This document shows positions 26,610 through 35,860 of a stretch of DNA of 64,000 bases, piece after piece. The translations under genes and the position numbers were made by a program. Every line of letters begins with the position of its first letter. Positions within the stretch are counted from its first letter, which is position 1. The notes under the pieces were generated by a model. That model had not been told where the DNA came from, made no database searches, and was given only the letters and a program-made list of their open reading frames with translations. The DNA comes from Paracoccaceae bacterium (GTDB lineage: Bacteria; Pseudomonadota; Alphaproteobacteria; Rhodobacterales; Rhodobacteraceae), in assembly GCA_947504705.1 (NCBI GenBank), contig CANNIA010000010.1, positions 1 through 64,000 on the forward strand, given 5' to 3'.

Positions 26610-27593
26610 CTAAGCCCGCGACACCAGCCCCGTCAGCGCCCGGCTGACCAGCGTCGAAACCCCCGGCTTTTCCAGCGCCGCAAAGGGCAAGGGTCGGCAC
26701 AGCTCCATCGCCGCAACGCCAACCCGTGCGGTCAGCCCGCCATTGACCACCCCCTCGCCAAACCGGCGCGACAGCTTGGACAACACTCCTCCCCCGGCAA
26801 CCAAGCCAATAAGATCGTCCGTCAGCGCCATCGCCCCTGCGGCCACCATCGACCCGAAGACCCGACGCAGCAGACGCACACTGCCAAAGCTGCCCGATCG
26901 CCCGCCATAAATCTCGGCAATCCGCCGGATCATCCGCAGGTTTGACACCAGCGCCGTCGCCACATCAGCCAAGGCCAAGGGCACCAGCGCCGTCACCATC
27001 GCCACCTGCCGCGCCGCGCCTTCGATCACCAGCCGCGCTTCGGCGTCGAGGGGGGTCAACAACTCCCGCTCAGCCAAGGCCAGCACGGCATCGGCGTCCA
27101 GCACTTCGGCCTCCCGCTCGACGAACCGGGAAAGCCCCCAGGCGACATCCGCTCGTCCGGCATAAAGCCGGGTCAAGGCATGGGTCACCCGTCGCGCTTC
27201 GGCCAGGTCTGCCGCTACCCGCGCCGCCTCAGCCCGCTGGCGCAACCCGTCCAGACGGCGCAACCGGATGAAAGCCGCCCATTCCCGCAAGCCAAGGATC
27301 AACCCGGCAAGGACGGCAAAGCCCACCAGCGCAAAGGCCAGCCAACCCAGCACCAGGTTCCGAGCCAGCAGCCCGGTCACGAAGTCATAGGCCGCAACCG
27401 AAATCGAAAAGGAAAACACCGCCCCAAAGGCCCAAAAGGCAAAGCGGGTCACAGCCGAACCCCGTCGCGCCGTCAGGGCGGCCACCGCCTGCATCGCCTG
27501 CCCCTGCGGCGACAGATCCGGCACCGGCGGCGCAGCCGAAGGATCTGCAGCCTCATCGATGTCCCGAACGAACGGCTTGGGCGAGGGGCTCAC
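26610..27593 (-). CDS. YcjF-like membrane protein (TIGR01620/DUF697)
   Basis: This 327-aa protein has two membrane segments at about residues 50-100 (FAFWAFGAVFSFSISVAAYDFV and the following VLGWLAFALVGFAVLAGLIL), then a helical region and the DUF697 domain. It begins at GTG 27593, which overlaps the TGA of the ycjX-like gene (GTGA), so the two are translationally coupled. In E. coli ycjX-ycjF are induced by envelope stress; the biochemical role of the pair is not settled. Confidence 0.9.
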   Translation of the reverse strand: MSPSPKPFVRDIDEAADPSAAPPVPDLSPQGQAMQAVAALTARRGSAVTRFAFWAFGAVFSFSISVAAYDFVTGLLARNLVLGWLAFALVGFAVLAGLILGLREWAAFIRLRRLDGLRQRAEAARVAADLAEARRVTHALTRLYAGRADVAWGLSRFVEREAEVLDADAVLALAERELLTPLDAEARLVIEGAARQVAMVTALVPLALADVATALVSNLRMIRRIAEIYGGRSGSFGSVRLLRRVFGSMVAAGAMALTDDLIGLVAGGGVLSKLSRRFGEGVVNGGLTARVGVAAMELCRPLPFAALEKPGVSTLVSRALTGLVSRA

Positions 27594-29002
27594 AACGCAT
27601 CTCCGATCAGGAATTCCACCGCCCGGTCCAGCCGGATATGCGGCGGACCTTCACCCGGTTTCAGGCTTAACCGCGCAGGCGCGAAACCCATCAAACTGTA
27701 ATCCGCCTCCAGCCAGCTCTCGGCCCCCTCCCGTGCCGGTGACAAAACCCGAGCGGGGTCTTCCGGCAGATGGCCGGGATACATGACCGCGGGCCTGCCA
27801 GTTGCCAGCAACGTGCCCTTCACCGCTGGAAGCTCCTCACCATCACGGCTGGCCGTTTCCTCGACCGTCGCCCGCAGGCTGGCCAGCGACATCGCCTCGG
27901 TCTTGGCCCCGCCAAAATCCGCCCGGGACTTCGCTTCGGCCAGAAGCGCCGCCGTGATCCCGGTCAAGGCCGGGTGCTGCATGTGGTGCAGATGGTCGGC
28001 CTTGGTGGCCGCGAACAGGATGCGCTCTATCCTGCGACCCCCGAAAAGACCGGTCAGCCACGAGTTCCGCCCCGGCCGGAACGCCCCCAGAACCTCGGCC
28101 ATCGTCTGACGCAAATCTTCGACTGCGCGCGGCCCCTGATGGATCGCGCCCAGCACGTCAGCCAGCACGATCTGTCGGTCGATCTTGGAGAAATGGTCGC
28201 GGAAAAAGGGCCTGACCACGCGGGCCTTATATCCCTCATACCGCCGCTCCATTTCGCGCCAAAGGCTGGCACGGGGGGTATGGGCGGGCTTCGGCAAGGG
28301 GGCAAAAGTCAGCACGGGTGAGCCTGCAAGGTCCCCCGGCAACAGGAACCGCCCCGGCGTGACATCAACCCGCCCCAGATCGCGCGCTGCTTGCAGATAG
28401 GCGGTGAAACTCTCCGCCAGCCCCCGCGCCGTGCCCTCCTCCAGCGGCAGCGCCCCATCCTCGGCCCGCGCCTGGGCCAGGAACACCGCCGCCTCCGGGC
28501 GCTTGGCAAGCCGGGTCAGGGTCGCTTCGGACCACGCCTCGTAGCACTGGTCGAGGAGGGCGAGGTCAAGCAGCCATTCCCCCGGATAATCGACGATGTC
28601 GAGGTGGAGTGTGTGCAGCCCCCGCAGGAAGGAAAACAGCCCCGAAGGGGCCACCCGGAACGAAAGCCGCAGTTCCGAGATCGCCCGCGTCGAGGCAGGC
28701 CAGCGGGGTTGGTCGCCGGTCAGGGCGGCGAGGTGGGTCTCGAAATCGAAGCGGGGCAGGGTCAGGTCGGGCTGGGGCTGCAGATAGACCGCCTGAATCC
28801 GCCCCTGAGCCTGGGCCTTCAGTTGCGGCATCCGGCCCCGGTTCAGCAGGTTCGCGACGAGGGCGGTGATGAATACGGTCTTCCCCGCCCTTGACAGGCC
28901 CGTCACCCCCAGCCGGAGGGTGGTGTCAAAGAAGGTCTCGGAAAACACTGCTCCCGCCCCCTCGACCCTGCGGGAAATCCCGTCCGTCAGCCCGGATAAC
29001 AC
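27590..29002 (-). CDS. ycjX: YcjX-family P-loop protein (DUF463)
   Basis: This 470-aa protein carries a variant Walker A GLSRAGKT at residues 35-42, the family signature LDIVDYPGEWLLDL, and a switch-like region ATKADHLHHMQHP. YcjX proteins are dynamin-like or Obg-like P-loop GTPases linked to envelope stress. GTG 29002 is the furthest plausible start. It is first of a two-gene unit with the DUF697 gene. Confidence 0.92.
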   Translation of the reverse strand: MLSGLTDGISRRVEGAGAVFSETFFDTTLRLGVTGLSRAGKTVFITALVANLLNRGRMPQLKAQAQGRIQAVYLQPQPDLTLPRFDFETHLAALTGDQPRWPASTRAISELRLSFRVAPSGLFSFLRGLHTLHLDIVDYPGEWLLDLALLDQCYEAWSEATLTRLAKRPEAAVFLAQARAEDGALPLEEGTARGLAESFTAYLQAARDLGRVDVTPGRFLLPGDLAGSPVLTFAPLPKPAHTPRASLWREMERRYEGYKARVVRPFFRDHFSKIDRQIVLADVLGAIHQGPRAVEDLRQTMAEVLGAFRPGRNSWLTGLFGGRRIERILFAATKADHLHHMQHPALTGITAALLAEAKSRADFGGAKTEAMSLASLRATVEETASRDGEELPAVKGTLLATGRPAVMYPGHLPEDPARVLSPAREGAESWLEADYSLMGFAPARLSLKPGEGPPHIRLDRAVEFLIGDAL

Positions 29003-29326
29003 GCCTGCGGCCCCTTCTTCATTGGCCTGCCCAAGATAGGAAGCGGCGGCGGGGATTGATAGGGGGGCCAGGTAGGGTGGGCAATATTGCCCACCTTACG
29101 GGGGGTTGTCCACGCCGGACAGATTTTGGTTTCCCAATTGTTTCCGAGGCTTGCCTGTGGACGTTAGGGATTTGGAAAGGTTTTCGTCCCGCCCCGTCTT
29201 GCGCGTCTTATGGCCGCCCTTCCGACGCCCGACTAAGTTGGGCGGTATTGCTCACCCTACTTTGCGCCCTGCCTTCCGTTTGCCGTCCGCATTCACAACC
29301 GCATCCATCCGGTATAGTCAGTCCCC
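29003..29326. other. Intergenic region between divergent ycjX and truA
   Basis: No gene is visible in this 324-bp stretch. It holds an inverted pair of short palindromic repeats (listed separately) and the promoters of the two flanking genes. Confidence 0.6.
29072..29260. repeat. Inverted pair of 28-bp palindromic repeats
   Basis: Copy 1 (29072-29099) contains a perfect 20-bp palindrome with arms GGTGGGCAAT and ATTGCCCACC. Copy 2 (29233-29260) matches the reverse complement of copy 1 at 23 of 28 positions. The pair faces inward around 133 bp of non-coding sequence, as in a BIME or a short non-autonomous element. Both outer ends read GTAGGGTG/CACCCTAC. Confidence 0.65.
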
Positions 29327-30100
29327 ATGCCCCGTTATGCCCTTCAGATCGACTATCACGGCGGCCCGTTTGCGGGGTGGCAGCGGCAGGCGGGGGGTTT
29401 GGCTTCGGTACAAGGCGCGGTTGAGGCGGCTTTGGCCAAGCTGGAACCCGGCCCCCACACCATCGCCGCTGCCGGGCGGACGGATGCGGGGGTGCATGCG
29501 ACGGCGCAGGTGGCGCATGTGGATCTGGAGCGGGAGTGGGAGCCGTTTCGCCTCGCCTCGGCCCTGAACGCGCATCTGCGGCCGGATCCGGTGGCGATCA
29601 TCGCTTGCGCCAGGGTGGCAGAGGATTTCCACGCCCGGTTTTCGGCCACGGGGCGGCGCTATGTGTTTCGACTGGTCGCCCGCCGCGCGCCGGTGACGCA
29701 TGACAAGGGCCTCGTCTGGCAGGTGTTGAACCGGCTGGACTTGCAGGCAATGCGCGACGGGGCGGCGCGGTTGATCGGGAACCATGAATTCACAACGTTC
29801 CGCTCGACCCTTTGCCAGGCGAAAAGCCCGATTAAGACGCTGGACCGGATCGACATTTCCGAGCACCCCTATGCGGGCGGCTTGGAATACCGGTTCGAAC
29901 TGGCGGCGCGGAGTTTTCTTCACAATCAGGTGCGCTCCATCGTCGGCACGCTTGAAAGGGTCGGCGTCGGGGCCTGGTCGCCCGATGACGTGCAGGCGGC
30001 GCTGGAGGCGAAGGACCGCGCGGCCTGTGGACCGGTGTCGCCGCCGCAGGGCCTCTATCTGGTGGGTGTGACCTATCCGGTTGATCCGTTCGCGGGTTGA
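29327..30100 (+). CDS. truA: tRNA pseudouridine(38-40) synthase TruA
   Basis: This 257-aa enzyme modifies U38-U40 in tRNA anticodon arms. The catalytic aspartate is D53 in [11 protein letters not shown]. Other TruA landmarks are FAGWQRQ near the start, [10 protein letters not shown] around residue 110, and [15 protein letters not shown] in the C-terminal half. Length is typical. Confidence 0.97.
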   Translation: MPRYALQIDYHGGPFAGWQRQAGGLASVQGAVEAALAKLEPGPHTIAAAGRTDAGVHATAQVAHVDLEREWEPFRLASALNAHLRPDPVAIIACARVAEDFHARFSATGRRYVFRLVARRAPVTHDKGLVWQVLNRLDLQAMRDGAARLIGNHEFTTFRSTLCQAKSPIKTLDRIDISEHPYAGGLEYRFELAARSFLHNQVRSIVGTLERVGVGAWSPDDVQAALEAKDRAACGPVSPPQGLYLVGVTYPVDPFAG

Positions 30101-30256
30101 TCTGTTGAAGCGGGGGCGCTTCGCCCCCCGCCCGCATCCCCAAGTGAGTATTTTTGCCAAGAGGACGCGCAAGGCAGTCATTGTGACCTGCGTGTCCTGC
30201 AAGGGCTTGTGCGGGCGGAGGGGATCGGGAAAGCTGCGGCAAACGGAGAACATGAC

Positions 30257-30529
30257 GTGATTGACCTGATCGAAACCCAGCTTATGGACCCTTTGCGGAT
30301 CGGCCTGATCGTCGGTCTGGTCATCACCATGTACCGCACCCGGGCGGCAAGCGGGTCGCTGTTGCCGCTTGGGTTCGGGGTTCTTTTCGTGGCGGTGATT
30401 CTGCCGGTGTCGAACCCCAAGCCCGGCATCACGCTGACCGACGCTGTGCTGGCGGGGCTGGTCACGAACATTGTCATCCTTGCCATCGTTCTTGGCCTGG
30501 CGGTGATCGTCCGGCGTCTGCGCGGCTAG
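30257..30529 (+). CDS. Small membrane protein of unknown function
   Basis: This 90-aa product starts at GTG 30257 (VIDLIETQLMDPLRIG read with initiator Met), with GGAG eight bases upstream; the nearby ATG 30252 is out of frame. Three hydrophobic segments are visible: LRIGLIVGLVITMY, GFGVLFVAVILPV and LVTNIVILAIVLGLAVIV. I do not recognise a family. It is convergent with the MHS transporter and shares a hairpin terminator with it. Confidence 0.65.
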   Translation: MIDLIETQLMDPLRIGLIVGLVITMYRTRAASGSLLPLGFGVLFVAVILPVSNPKPGITLTDAVLAGLVTNIVILAIVLGLAVIVRRLRG

Positions 30530-30569
30530 GTCTTGGGCAAAAGGGGCGGGCTTCTGTGGAAGCAGAGGC

Positions 30570-30598
30570 CCGGGCCGAGGGATCGCCCCCCGGCCCGG
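30570..30598. terminator. Bidirectional hairpin between convergent genes
   Basis: A GC-rich stem of 11 pairs with one A-C mismatch closes a 5-base loop; its base is CCGGGCC paired with GGCCCGG. It lies between the stops at 30529 and 30606. No T-run is present. Confidence 0.6.
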
Positions 30599-30605
30599 AG
30601 GTTGG

Positions 30606-32684
30606 TCACTTCGCGTCGTCGGCGAAGATGTCCTTCTTGTGGGTCCCGTTCGGCACTAGAAGCGTGCCGATGACTACGGTCACAGCGGCGACCACAATCG
30701 CGTACCACAGGCCTGAGTAGAGGTTGCCAGTCTGCGCCGAGATGGCGAAGGCCGTGGCCGGCAGAAGGCCTCCGAACCAGCCGTTGCCGATGTGATAGGG
30801 CAGTGACAGGCCGGAATAGCGGATGCGGGTCGGATAGAGCTCCACCAGCATCGCCGCGATCGGGCCATAGACCATCGTCACCAGAACGATGAGATAGGTC
30901 AGGATCAGAACCAGTTCGAAGTTCTGGCCAGTGAAGACACCGAAGAAGCCAGCAGCCTTGGCGATTGACGGGTTGTCAACACCGGCAATCGGGTAACCGA
31001 CGGCCTTGAGCGCTTCGTTGACGCCCTTTTCGAAGGCACCCTTCACACCGTTTGCCTTGGCAAGGTCGGCTTGAGCAGCGTCATAGCCTGCCAGTTTGTC
31101 AGCAGGCACAGCTGCACGGGCAGCGTCCAGCGCGGTTTGTGCCGCCGCGACTGCGGCATTTGCAGCGTCGAGTGCGGTTTGCGCCGTTGCCTTGGCGGCA
31201 TCGTCCGCAGCAGCTTTCACCGCCTTGTCGGCGTTGCCTGCAGCAGCAGTGGTCTGCGACAGCGCAAGCTCGGCATCGGTGACAGCCTTGATCAGGGCTG
31301 CATCAATCCCGGCCTTGGCCTCATCGACCTTTGCCTTGGCCGCGGTGATGTCGGCCGCATTTGCCGCGCCATCAAAGGATGCGACTTCCGTCTCGCCGAT
31401 CTTGACCGTCGCCAGCGCGCCAGCCGCGCCGTCAACCTTGCTGTAGTTCACCGTCGACTTGGCCAGGAACGAGGTGGCAATGTCGCAAGAGGTGGTGAAC
31501 TTGGAGGTCCCCGTCGGGTTGAACTGGAACGAGCAGTCGTTCGGATCGACGGTTACTGTGACCGACTGCTGGTGTGCGGCATGCAGGACCGGGTTGGCAA
31601 CCGAGGTGATGAGGTTGAACACCGGGAAGTAGGTCACTGCGGCAAGCAGGCAGCCAGCAAGGATGATCGGCTTGCGCCCGATGCGGTCGGAAAGCGTGCC
31701 GAAGAACACAAAACCGGCCGTACCGAAGATCAGCGACCAGGCGACAAGGATGTCAGCGGTCTGGGCATCGACCTTGATGTTCTTGAGGAACAGCAGGGCA
31801 TAAAACTGGCCCGAGTACCAAACCACCGCCTGACCGGCAGTCAGACCAAACAGCGCGATCAAGGCGATCTTGCCGTTTTTCCAGTTCCCGAACGCTTCGC
31901 GCAGCGGTGCCTTGGAAGCGCTGCCTTCTGCCTTCATCTTCTTGAAGGCCGGGCTTTCTTCCATCGTCAGACGGATATAAAGCGAGATCCCAAGCAGCAA
32001 GATCGAGATCAGGAACGGAATCCGCCAGCCCCAGGAATCGAACGCGGTCAGCATCTTTGGGGTGCCGTCCGGGTTCATCACGGTGACGCCGGCCTGGATA
32101 AATTCTACGGACGGAAAGGCTCCGTTCAGGTAGTTGCGGGTCAGCATGATGACGATCAGCGACACGAACAGACCAATTGTCGCCGTCGTCTGGATCCAAC
32201 TGGTGAACCGGCCACGGTTTCCTGCGGGGGCATGTTCCGCCACATAGACCGCAGCACCACCGTATTCACCGCCAAGAGCCAGACCCTGCAAGACGCGCAA
32301 GGCGATCAGCAGAAGGGGCGCGGCCAAGCCGATCCGTTCGTAAGTGGGCAGGCAGCCGACAAGAAAGGTCGATGCCCCCATGATCAGGATGGTCATGAGA
32401 AAGGTGTACTTGCGACCGATGACGTCGCCAAGCGAGCCGAAGACCAGCGCGCCGAAGGGTCGCACGATGAAGCCCGCAGCAAAGACGAGCAGCGTGAAGA
32501 CGGTCCGCGTCGATTCAGGGATCGAGGGCGAAAAGAAATGCTGGCCAATGACACTGGCAAGCGTGGCGTAAAGGTAAAAGTCATACCATTCGAAGATGGT
32601 TCCGGCGGACGAAGCAAGGATAACCTTCCTCTCTTCCCCGGTCATGGGACGCGAGCGTGTGCCGGCGTCTGCTGCAGTAGCCAT
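30606..32684 (-). CDS. MHS-family MFS transporter with an expanded extracytoplasmic coiled-coil loop
   Basis: The 692-aa protein is a metabolite:H+ symporter-type MFS member. It has the MHS start (SSAGTIFEWYDFYLYATLA), the TM2-3 loop GSLGDVIGRKYT, and the C-terminal YPTRIRYSGLSLPYHIGNGWFGG split across two windows here as YPTRIRYSG and HIGNGWFGG. Between TM9 and TM10 (about residues 364-588) is a 225-residue loop: a conserved part with C384 and C400, then an Ala-rich heptad-like segment at about 442-555. Relatives I know have a loop of roughly 100 residues. AAGGAGGAGG precedes the ATG. It follows acs-adk, so acetate or a related monocarboxylate is a reasonable substrate guess. Confidence 0.88.
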   Translation of the reverse strand: MATAADAGTRSRPMTGEERKVILASSAGTIFEWYDFYLYATLASVIGQHFFSPSIPESTRTVFTLLVFAAGFIVRPFGALVFGSLGDVIGRKYTFLMTILIMGASTFLVGCLPTYERIGLAAPLLLIALRVLQGLALGGEYGGAAVYVAEHAPAGNRGRFTSWIQTTATIGLFVSLIVIMLTRNYLNGAFPSVEFIQAGVTVMNPDGTPKMLTAFDSWGWRIPFLISILLLGISLYIRLTMEESPAFKKMKAEGSASKAPLREAFGNWKNGKIALIALFGLTAGQAVVWYSGQFYALLFLKNIKVDAQTADILVAWSLIFGTAGFVFFGTLSDRIGRKPIILAGCLLAAVTYFPVFNLITSVANPVLHAAHQQSVTVTVDPNDCSFQFNPTGTSKFTTSCDIATSFLAKSTVNYSKVDGAAGALATVKIGETEVASFDGAANAADITAAKAKVDEAKAGIDAALIKAVTDAELALSQTTAAAGNADKAVKAAADDAAKATAQTALDAANAAVAAAQTALDAARAAVPADKLAGYDAAQADLAKANGVKGAFEKGVNEALKAVGYPIAGVDNPSIAKAAGFFGVFTGQNFELVLILTYLIVLVTMVYGPIAAMLVELYPTRIRYSGLSLPYHIGNGWFGGLLPATAFAISAQTGNLYSGLWYAIVVAAVTVVIGTLLVPNGTHKKDIFADDAK

Positions 32685-32845
32685 TGTGGCCTCCTCCTTG
32701 TTATCCAGTGCAATGCACCGGCCCCTGTTCCGATCGCCGCCGCCCTTTGGGCAAACCTCCCCCGGTCCCGGAAAACCGGGTTTCGCCGAAAGGCCTTGCT
32801 GCGATCTCTCCCTCCCCTTGGCCGTTTGGCCTTGGGGCCTTTTCC

Positions 32846-33508
32846 TTACGCTGCCACCCCTTGGACAATCGCGCCCAAAGCTTGCCGGATATCGGCGATG
32901 GGACCCATCGCATCCAGCCGCTCCAACACGCCCTTGCCGTCGTAATAGGTGATCAGCGGTGCCGTCTGGGCGTGATAGGCGGTCAGCCTGTCGCGCACCG
33001 TCGTGGCGGTGTCGTCAGCCCGGCGTTTAAAGCCCAAGCCGCCGCATTTGTCGCAAACCCCCGCCGTGGCGGGGTGCTTGAACTGGTCATGGTAACCTTC
33101 GCCGCACCCGGCGCAGGTATACCGTCCTGCGACGCGGGCAACCATCGCCGCGTCGCCCACCTCAAGGCTGATCGCAGCGGTGATTTTTTGCCCCGCTGCG
33201 GCCAGAAGTCTGTCCAGCGCCTCGGCCTGAACCGCCGTGCGCGGGAACCCGTCAAGGATGATGCCCTTTGCCACATCGGGCTGGGCCATCCGGTCCTTCA
33301 GGATCGCCAGCACGATGTCGTCGCTGACCAATTGGCCCGCTTCCATCACCGCCTTGGCCTGCTTGCCCGCATCCGTCCCCGCCGCCACGGCAGCGCGCAG
33401 AAGGTCGCCGGTGGACAGCTGGATCAGACCGAAGTCCTCCTCCAGCATCCGGGCCTGCGTGCCTTTGCCGGCACCGGGGGGACCAAGAAGGATAAGGACA
33501 GGACCCAT
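32846..33508 (-). CDS. adk: Adenylate kinase, zinc-finger LID form
   Basis: This 220-aa enzyme interconverts ATP, ADP and AMP. The P-loop GPPGAGKGT is at residues 9-17, the NMP-binding TGDLLRAA at 33-40, and DGFPRT at 86-91. The LID domain carries a four-Cys zinc site: C132, C135, C152, C155. It starts 3 bp after the acs stop, so it is co-transcribed with acs and can recycle the AMP that acs produces. Confidence 0.97.
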   Translation of the reverse strand: MGPVLILLGPPGAGKGTQARMLEEDFGLIQLSTGDLLRAAVAAGTDAGKQAKAVMEAGQLVSDDIVLAILKDRMAQPDVAKGIILDGFPRTAVQAEALDRLLAAAGQKITAAISLEVGDAAMVARVAGRYTCAGCGEGYHDQFKHPATAGVCDKCGGLGFKRRADDTATTVRDRLTAYHAQTAPLITYYDGKGVLERLDAMGPIADIRQALGAIVQGVAA

Positions 33509-33511
33509 GCG

Positions 33512-35470
33512 TCAGCCCCGGTTCATGCGGTTGGCGATCAGGTCATCGACGACCGAAGGATCCGCCAGCGTCGAGGTATCGCCAAGCGCGCCAAAGTCGT
33601 TCTCGGCGATCTTGCGCAGGATCCGCCGCATGATCTTGCCCGAGCGGGTCTTCGGCAGGCCGGGGGCCCATTGGATCAGGTCGGGCTTGGCAATCGGGCC
33701 GATTTCGTTGCGGACCCAGGCTTCCAGCTTCTTGCGCAGATCCTCGGTCGGCTCGATCCCTTTCATCAGGGTGACATAGGCATAGATGCCCTGCCCCTTG
33801 ATGTCATGCGGGTAGCCGACGACTGCAGCTTCGGCCACCGCTTCATGCGCGACCAGCGCCGATTCCACTTCCGCCGTGCCCATCCGGTGGCCCGACACGT
33901 TGATCACGTCATCAACGCGGCCGGTGATCCAGTAATAGCCATCCGCATCGCGGCGGCAGCCGTCACCGGTGAAGTAATAGCCCTTGTACTGGCTGAAATA
34001 GGCCTCTTCAAAGCGCGCATGGTCGCCCCAAAGCGTGCGCATCTGCCCCGGCCAGCTGTCAGCAAAACACAGGACACCATCGGTTTCCACGGCCTCTTGC
34101 ACCTTGCCAGACGCGGCATCCAGCACCACCGGACGCACGCCAAAGAAGGGCACCGTAGCTGACCCCGGCTTGGTCGGGATCGCGCCCGGCAAGGGCGTAA
34201 GCATGTGGCCGCCGGTTTCGGTCTGCCAGAAGGTGTCGACGATCGGCAGTTTGCCCTTGCCGACATGGGTGTTGTACCAGGACCAGGCCTCGGGGTTGAT
34301 CGGCTCGCCGACCGAACCCAGCAGCTTCAGTGACGACAGGTCATGCTTTTCCACCCACTCCGGCCCCAGCCCCATCAGGCTGCGGATCGCGGTCGGCGCG
34401 GTGTAGAACTGGCTGACCTTGTGCTTGGCGCACACCTCCCAGAACCGGCCTGCGTCCGGATAGTTCGGCACGCCTTCGAACATCAGCGTCGTGGCACCGT
34501 TGGAAAGCGGACCATAGACGATATAGCTGTGCCCGGTGACCCAACCCACGTCAGCGGTGCACCAGAAGACATCGCCGTCATGGTAGTCGAAGGTGATCTG
34601 CTGCGTCATCGAGGCATAGACGAGGTAGCCCCCCGTTGTATGTACCACGCCCTTCGGCTTGCCCGTGGACCCCGAGGTGTAAAGGATGAACATCGGGTCT
34701 TCGGCGCCCACTTCGACATAGGGACAGTAGGGCTTGGCCGCCGCCATTTCGGCGTTCAGGTCAAAGTCACGGCCTTCGGTCCACGAGGTCTGGCCCCCGG
34801 TCCGCTTCACCACCAGCGCCTTGACCTTGTCCGAGCAATGCAGCAGCGCCTTGTCGGTATTGTCCTTGAGGCCGGTCTTCTTGCCGGCGCGCGGGGCCCA
34901 GTCGGCGGTGATCACCAGCTTGGCGTCGCAGTCGTTGATCCGGTTGGCCAGCGCGTCGGGCGAGAAGCCGCCGAAAACGATGGAATGGATCGCCCCGATC
35001 CTTGTGCAGGCCAGCATCGCATAGGCGGCCTCGGGGATCATCGGCATGTACAGAACCACGCGGTCGCCCTTGGTCACGCCATGCGCCTTCAGCACGTTGG
35101 CAAGGCGGCAGGTCTGCTCCAGAAGCTCGCGGTAGGTGATGTGCTTGGACGGGGTCTTCGGATCGTCGGCTTCCCAGATGATCGCGGTCTGGTCGGCGCG
35201 GGTCAGCATGTGGCGGTCGATGCAGTTGGCGCTGACGTTCAGATGCCCGTCCTCGAACCACTTGATCGAGACTTCGCCCGGCTGGAACGAGGTGTTCTTC
35301 ACCTTCATGTAAGGCTTGATCCAGTCCAGCCGCAGGCCTTCGGCCCCCCAGAATGCATCCGGGTCCTTGACCGAAGCCGCATAGCGCGCCGCATACCCGG
35401 CGGCATCGACATGGGCCTTGGCCGCAAAGGCGGCGGATGGCGGATAAACGGACTTGGCAGCGTCGCTCAT
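33512..35470 (-). CDS. acs: Acetyl-CoA synthetase (AMP-forming)
   Basis: This 652-aa enzyme makes acetyl-CoA from acetate, ATP and CoA through acetyl-AMP. The adenylate-forming signature [11 protein letters not shown] is at residues 264-274. The C-terminal [11 protein letters not shown] holds the lysine that is usually acetylated for regulation. GGGAGGAGAG precedes the ATG. It heads an acs-adk unit; the MHS transporter gene lies 161 bp further on the same strand. A dyad about 125 bp upstream may be an operator. Confidence 0.97.
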   Translation of the reverse strand: MSDAAKSVYPPSAAFAAKAHVDAAGYAARYAASVKDPDAFWGAEGLRLDWIKPYMKVKNTSFQPGEVSIKWFEDGHLNVSANCIDRHMLTRADQTAIIWEADDPKTPSKHITYRELLEQTCRLANVLKAHGVTKGDRVVLYMPMIPEAAYAMLACTRIGAIHSIVFGGFSPDALANRINDCDAKLVITADWAPRAGKKTGLKDNTDKALLHCSDKVKALVVKRTGGQTSWTEGRDFDLNAEMAAAKPYCPYVEVGAEDPMFILYTSGSTGKPKGVVHTTGGYLVYASMTQQITFDYHDGDVFWCTADVGWVTGHSYIVYGPLSNGATTLMFEGVPNYPDAGRFWEVCAKHKVSQFYTAPTAIRSLMGLGPEWVEKHDLSSLKLLGSVGEPINPEAWSWYNTHVGKGKLPIVDTFWQTETGGHMLTPLPGAIPTKPGSATVPFFGVRPVVLDAASGKVQEAVETDGVLCFADSWPGQMRTLWGDHARFEEAYFSQYKGYYFTGDGCRRDADGYYWITGRVDDVINVSGHRMGTAEVESALVAHEAVAEAAVVGYPHDIKGQGIYAYVTLMKGIEPTEDLRKKLEAWVRNEIGPIAKPDLIQWAPGLPKTRSGKIMRRILRKIAENDFGALGDTSTLADPSVVDDLIANRMNRG

Positions 35471-35860
35471 GTATTCTCTCCTCCCGTCAGGGTCCGGCCG
35501 GACCGCCTTGACGACTGATTTCTAGTGCCATGAGGCCACTTCCCCAAGCGGAGATTAGCACCGAGTAAATTATTTCGTAACCCACTATTTTATTTACATA
35601 ATATTGTAAAATCTTTGACCAGTTGTCAGTGAATACTGAAAAGTTCTGAAAATTCTGTCAGGTAAGTGCTTGGAATTGAACCTGGCAGCCGTAACAGGGG
35701 CGTGATCTTCACGCCGCCGCCCACAAGATCACTGCTTTTTGGGCAAGCCGCCGGAATTGGTCCTGTCGACACTGCGATTCGGCGACACTGCGCAAGGCTT
35801 GATTGGCCTTGCTTTCGCCAAGGTCGGCCTTGCTCACCGCGCGCCGAGAGGCCCAAGAAG
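35471..35860. other. AT-rich intergenic region upstream of acs
   Basis: This 390-bp stretch has no credible gene. Its first half (35550-35660) is clearly more AT-rich than the rest of the window and holds the acs promoter and a dyad. The second half has short direct repeats: CGACACTGCG occurs twice around 35765-35790 and GGCCTTGCT twice around 35800-35835. Confidence 0.6.
35593..35610. promoter_or_regulatory. Dyad upstream of acs, candidate operator
   Basis: TTTACA and TGTAAA are perfect inverted 6-bp arms separated by TAATAT. The site is 123-140 bp upstream of the acs ATG, inside the AT-rich block. The regulator is not identifiable from the sequence. Confidence 0.45.

Noticed and set aside
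32767-32780. Hairpin CCCGG-AAAA-CCGGG between adk and the MHS gene
   Set aside because: Only a 5-bp stem, no T-run; too weak to call.
31071-32945. 624-codon plus-strand open frame opposite the MHS transporter
   Set aside because: Shadow of a gene with strong motifs on the other strand.
34343-35518. 391-codon plus-strand open frame opposite acs
   Set aside because: Shadow frame; acs has complete catalytic motifs on the minus strand.
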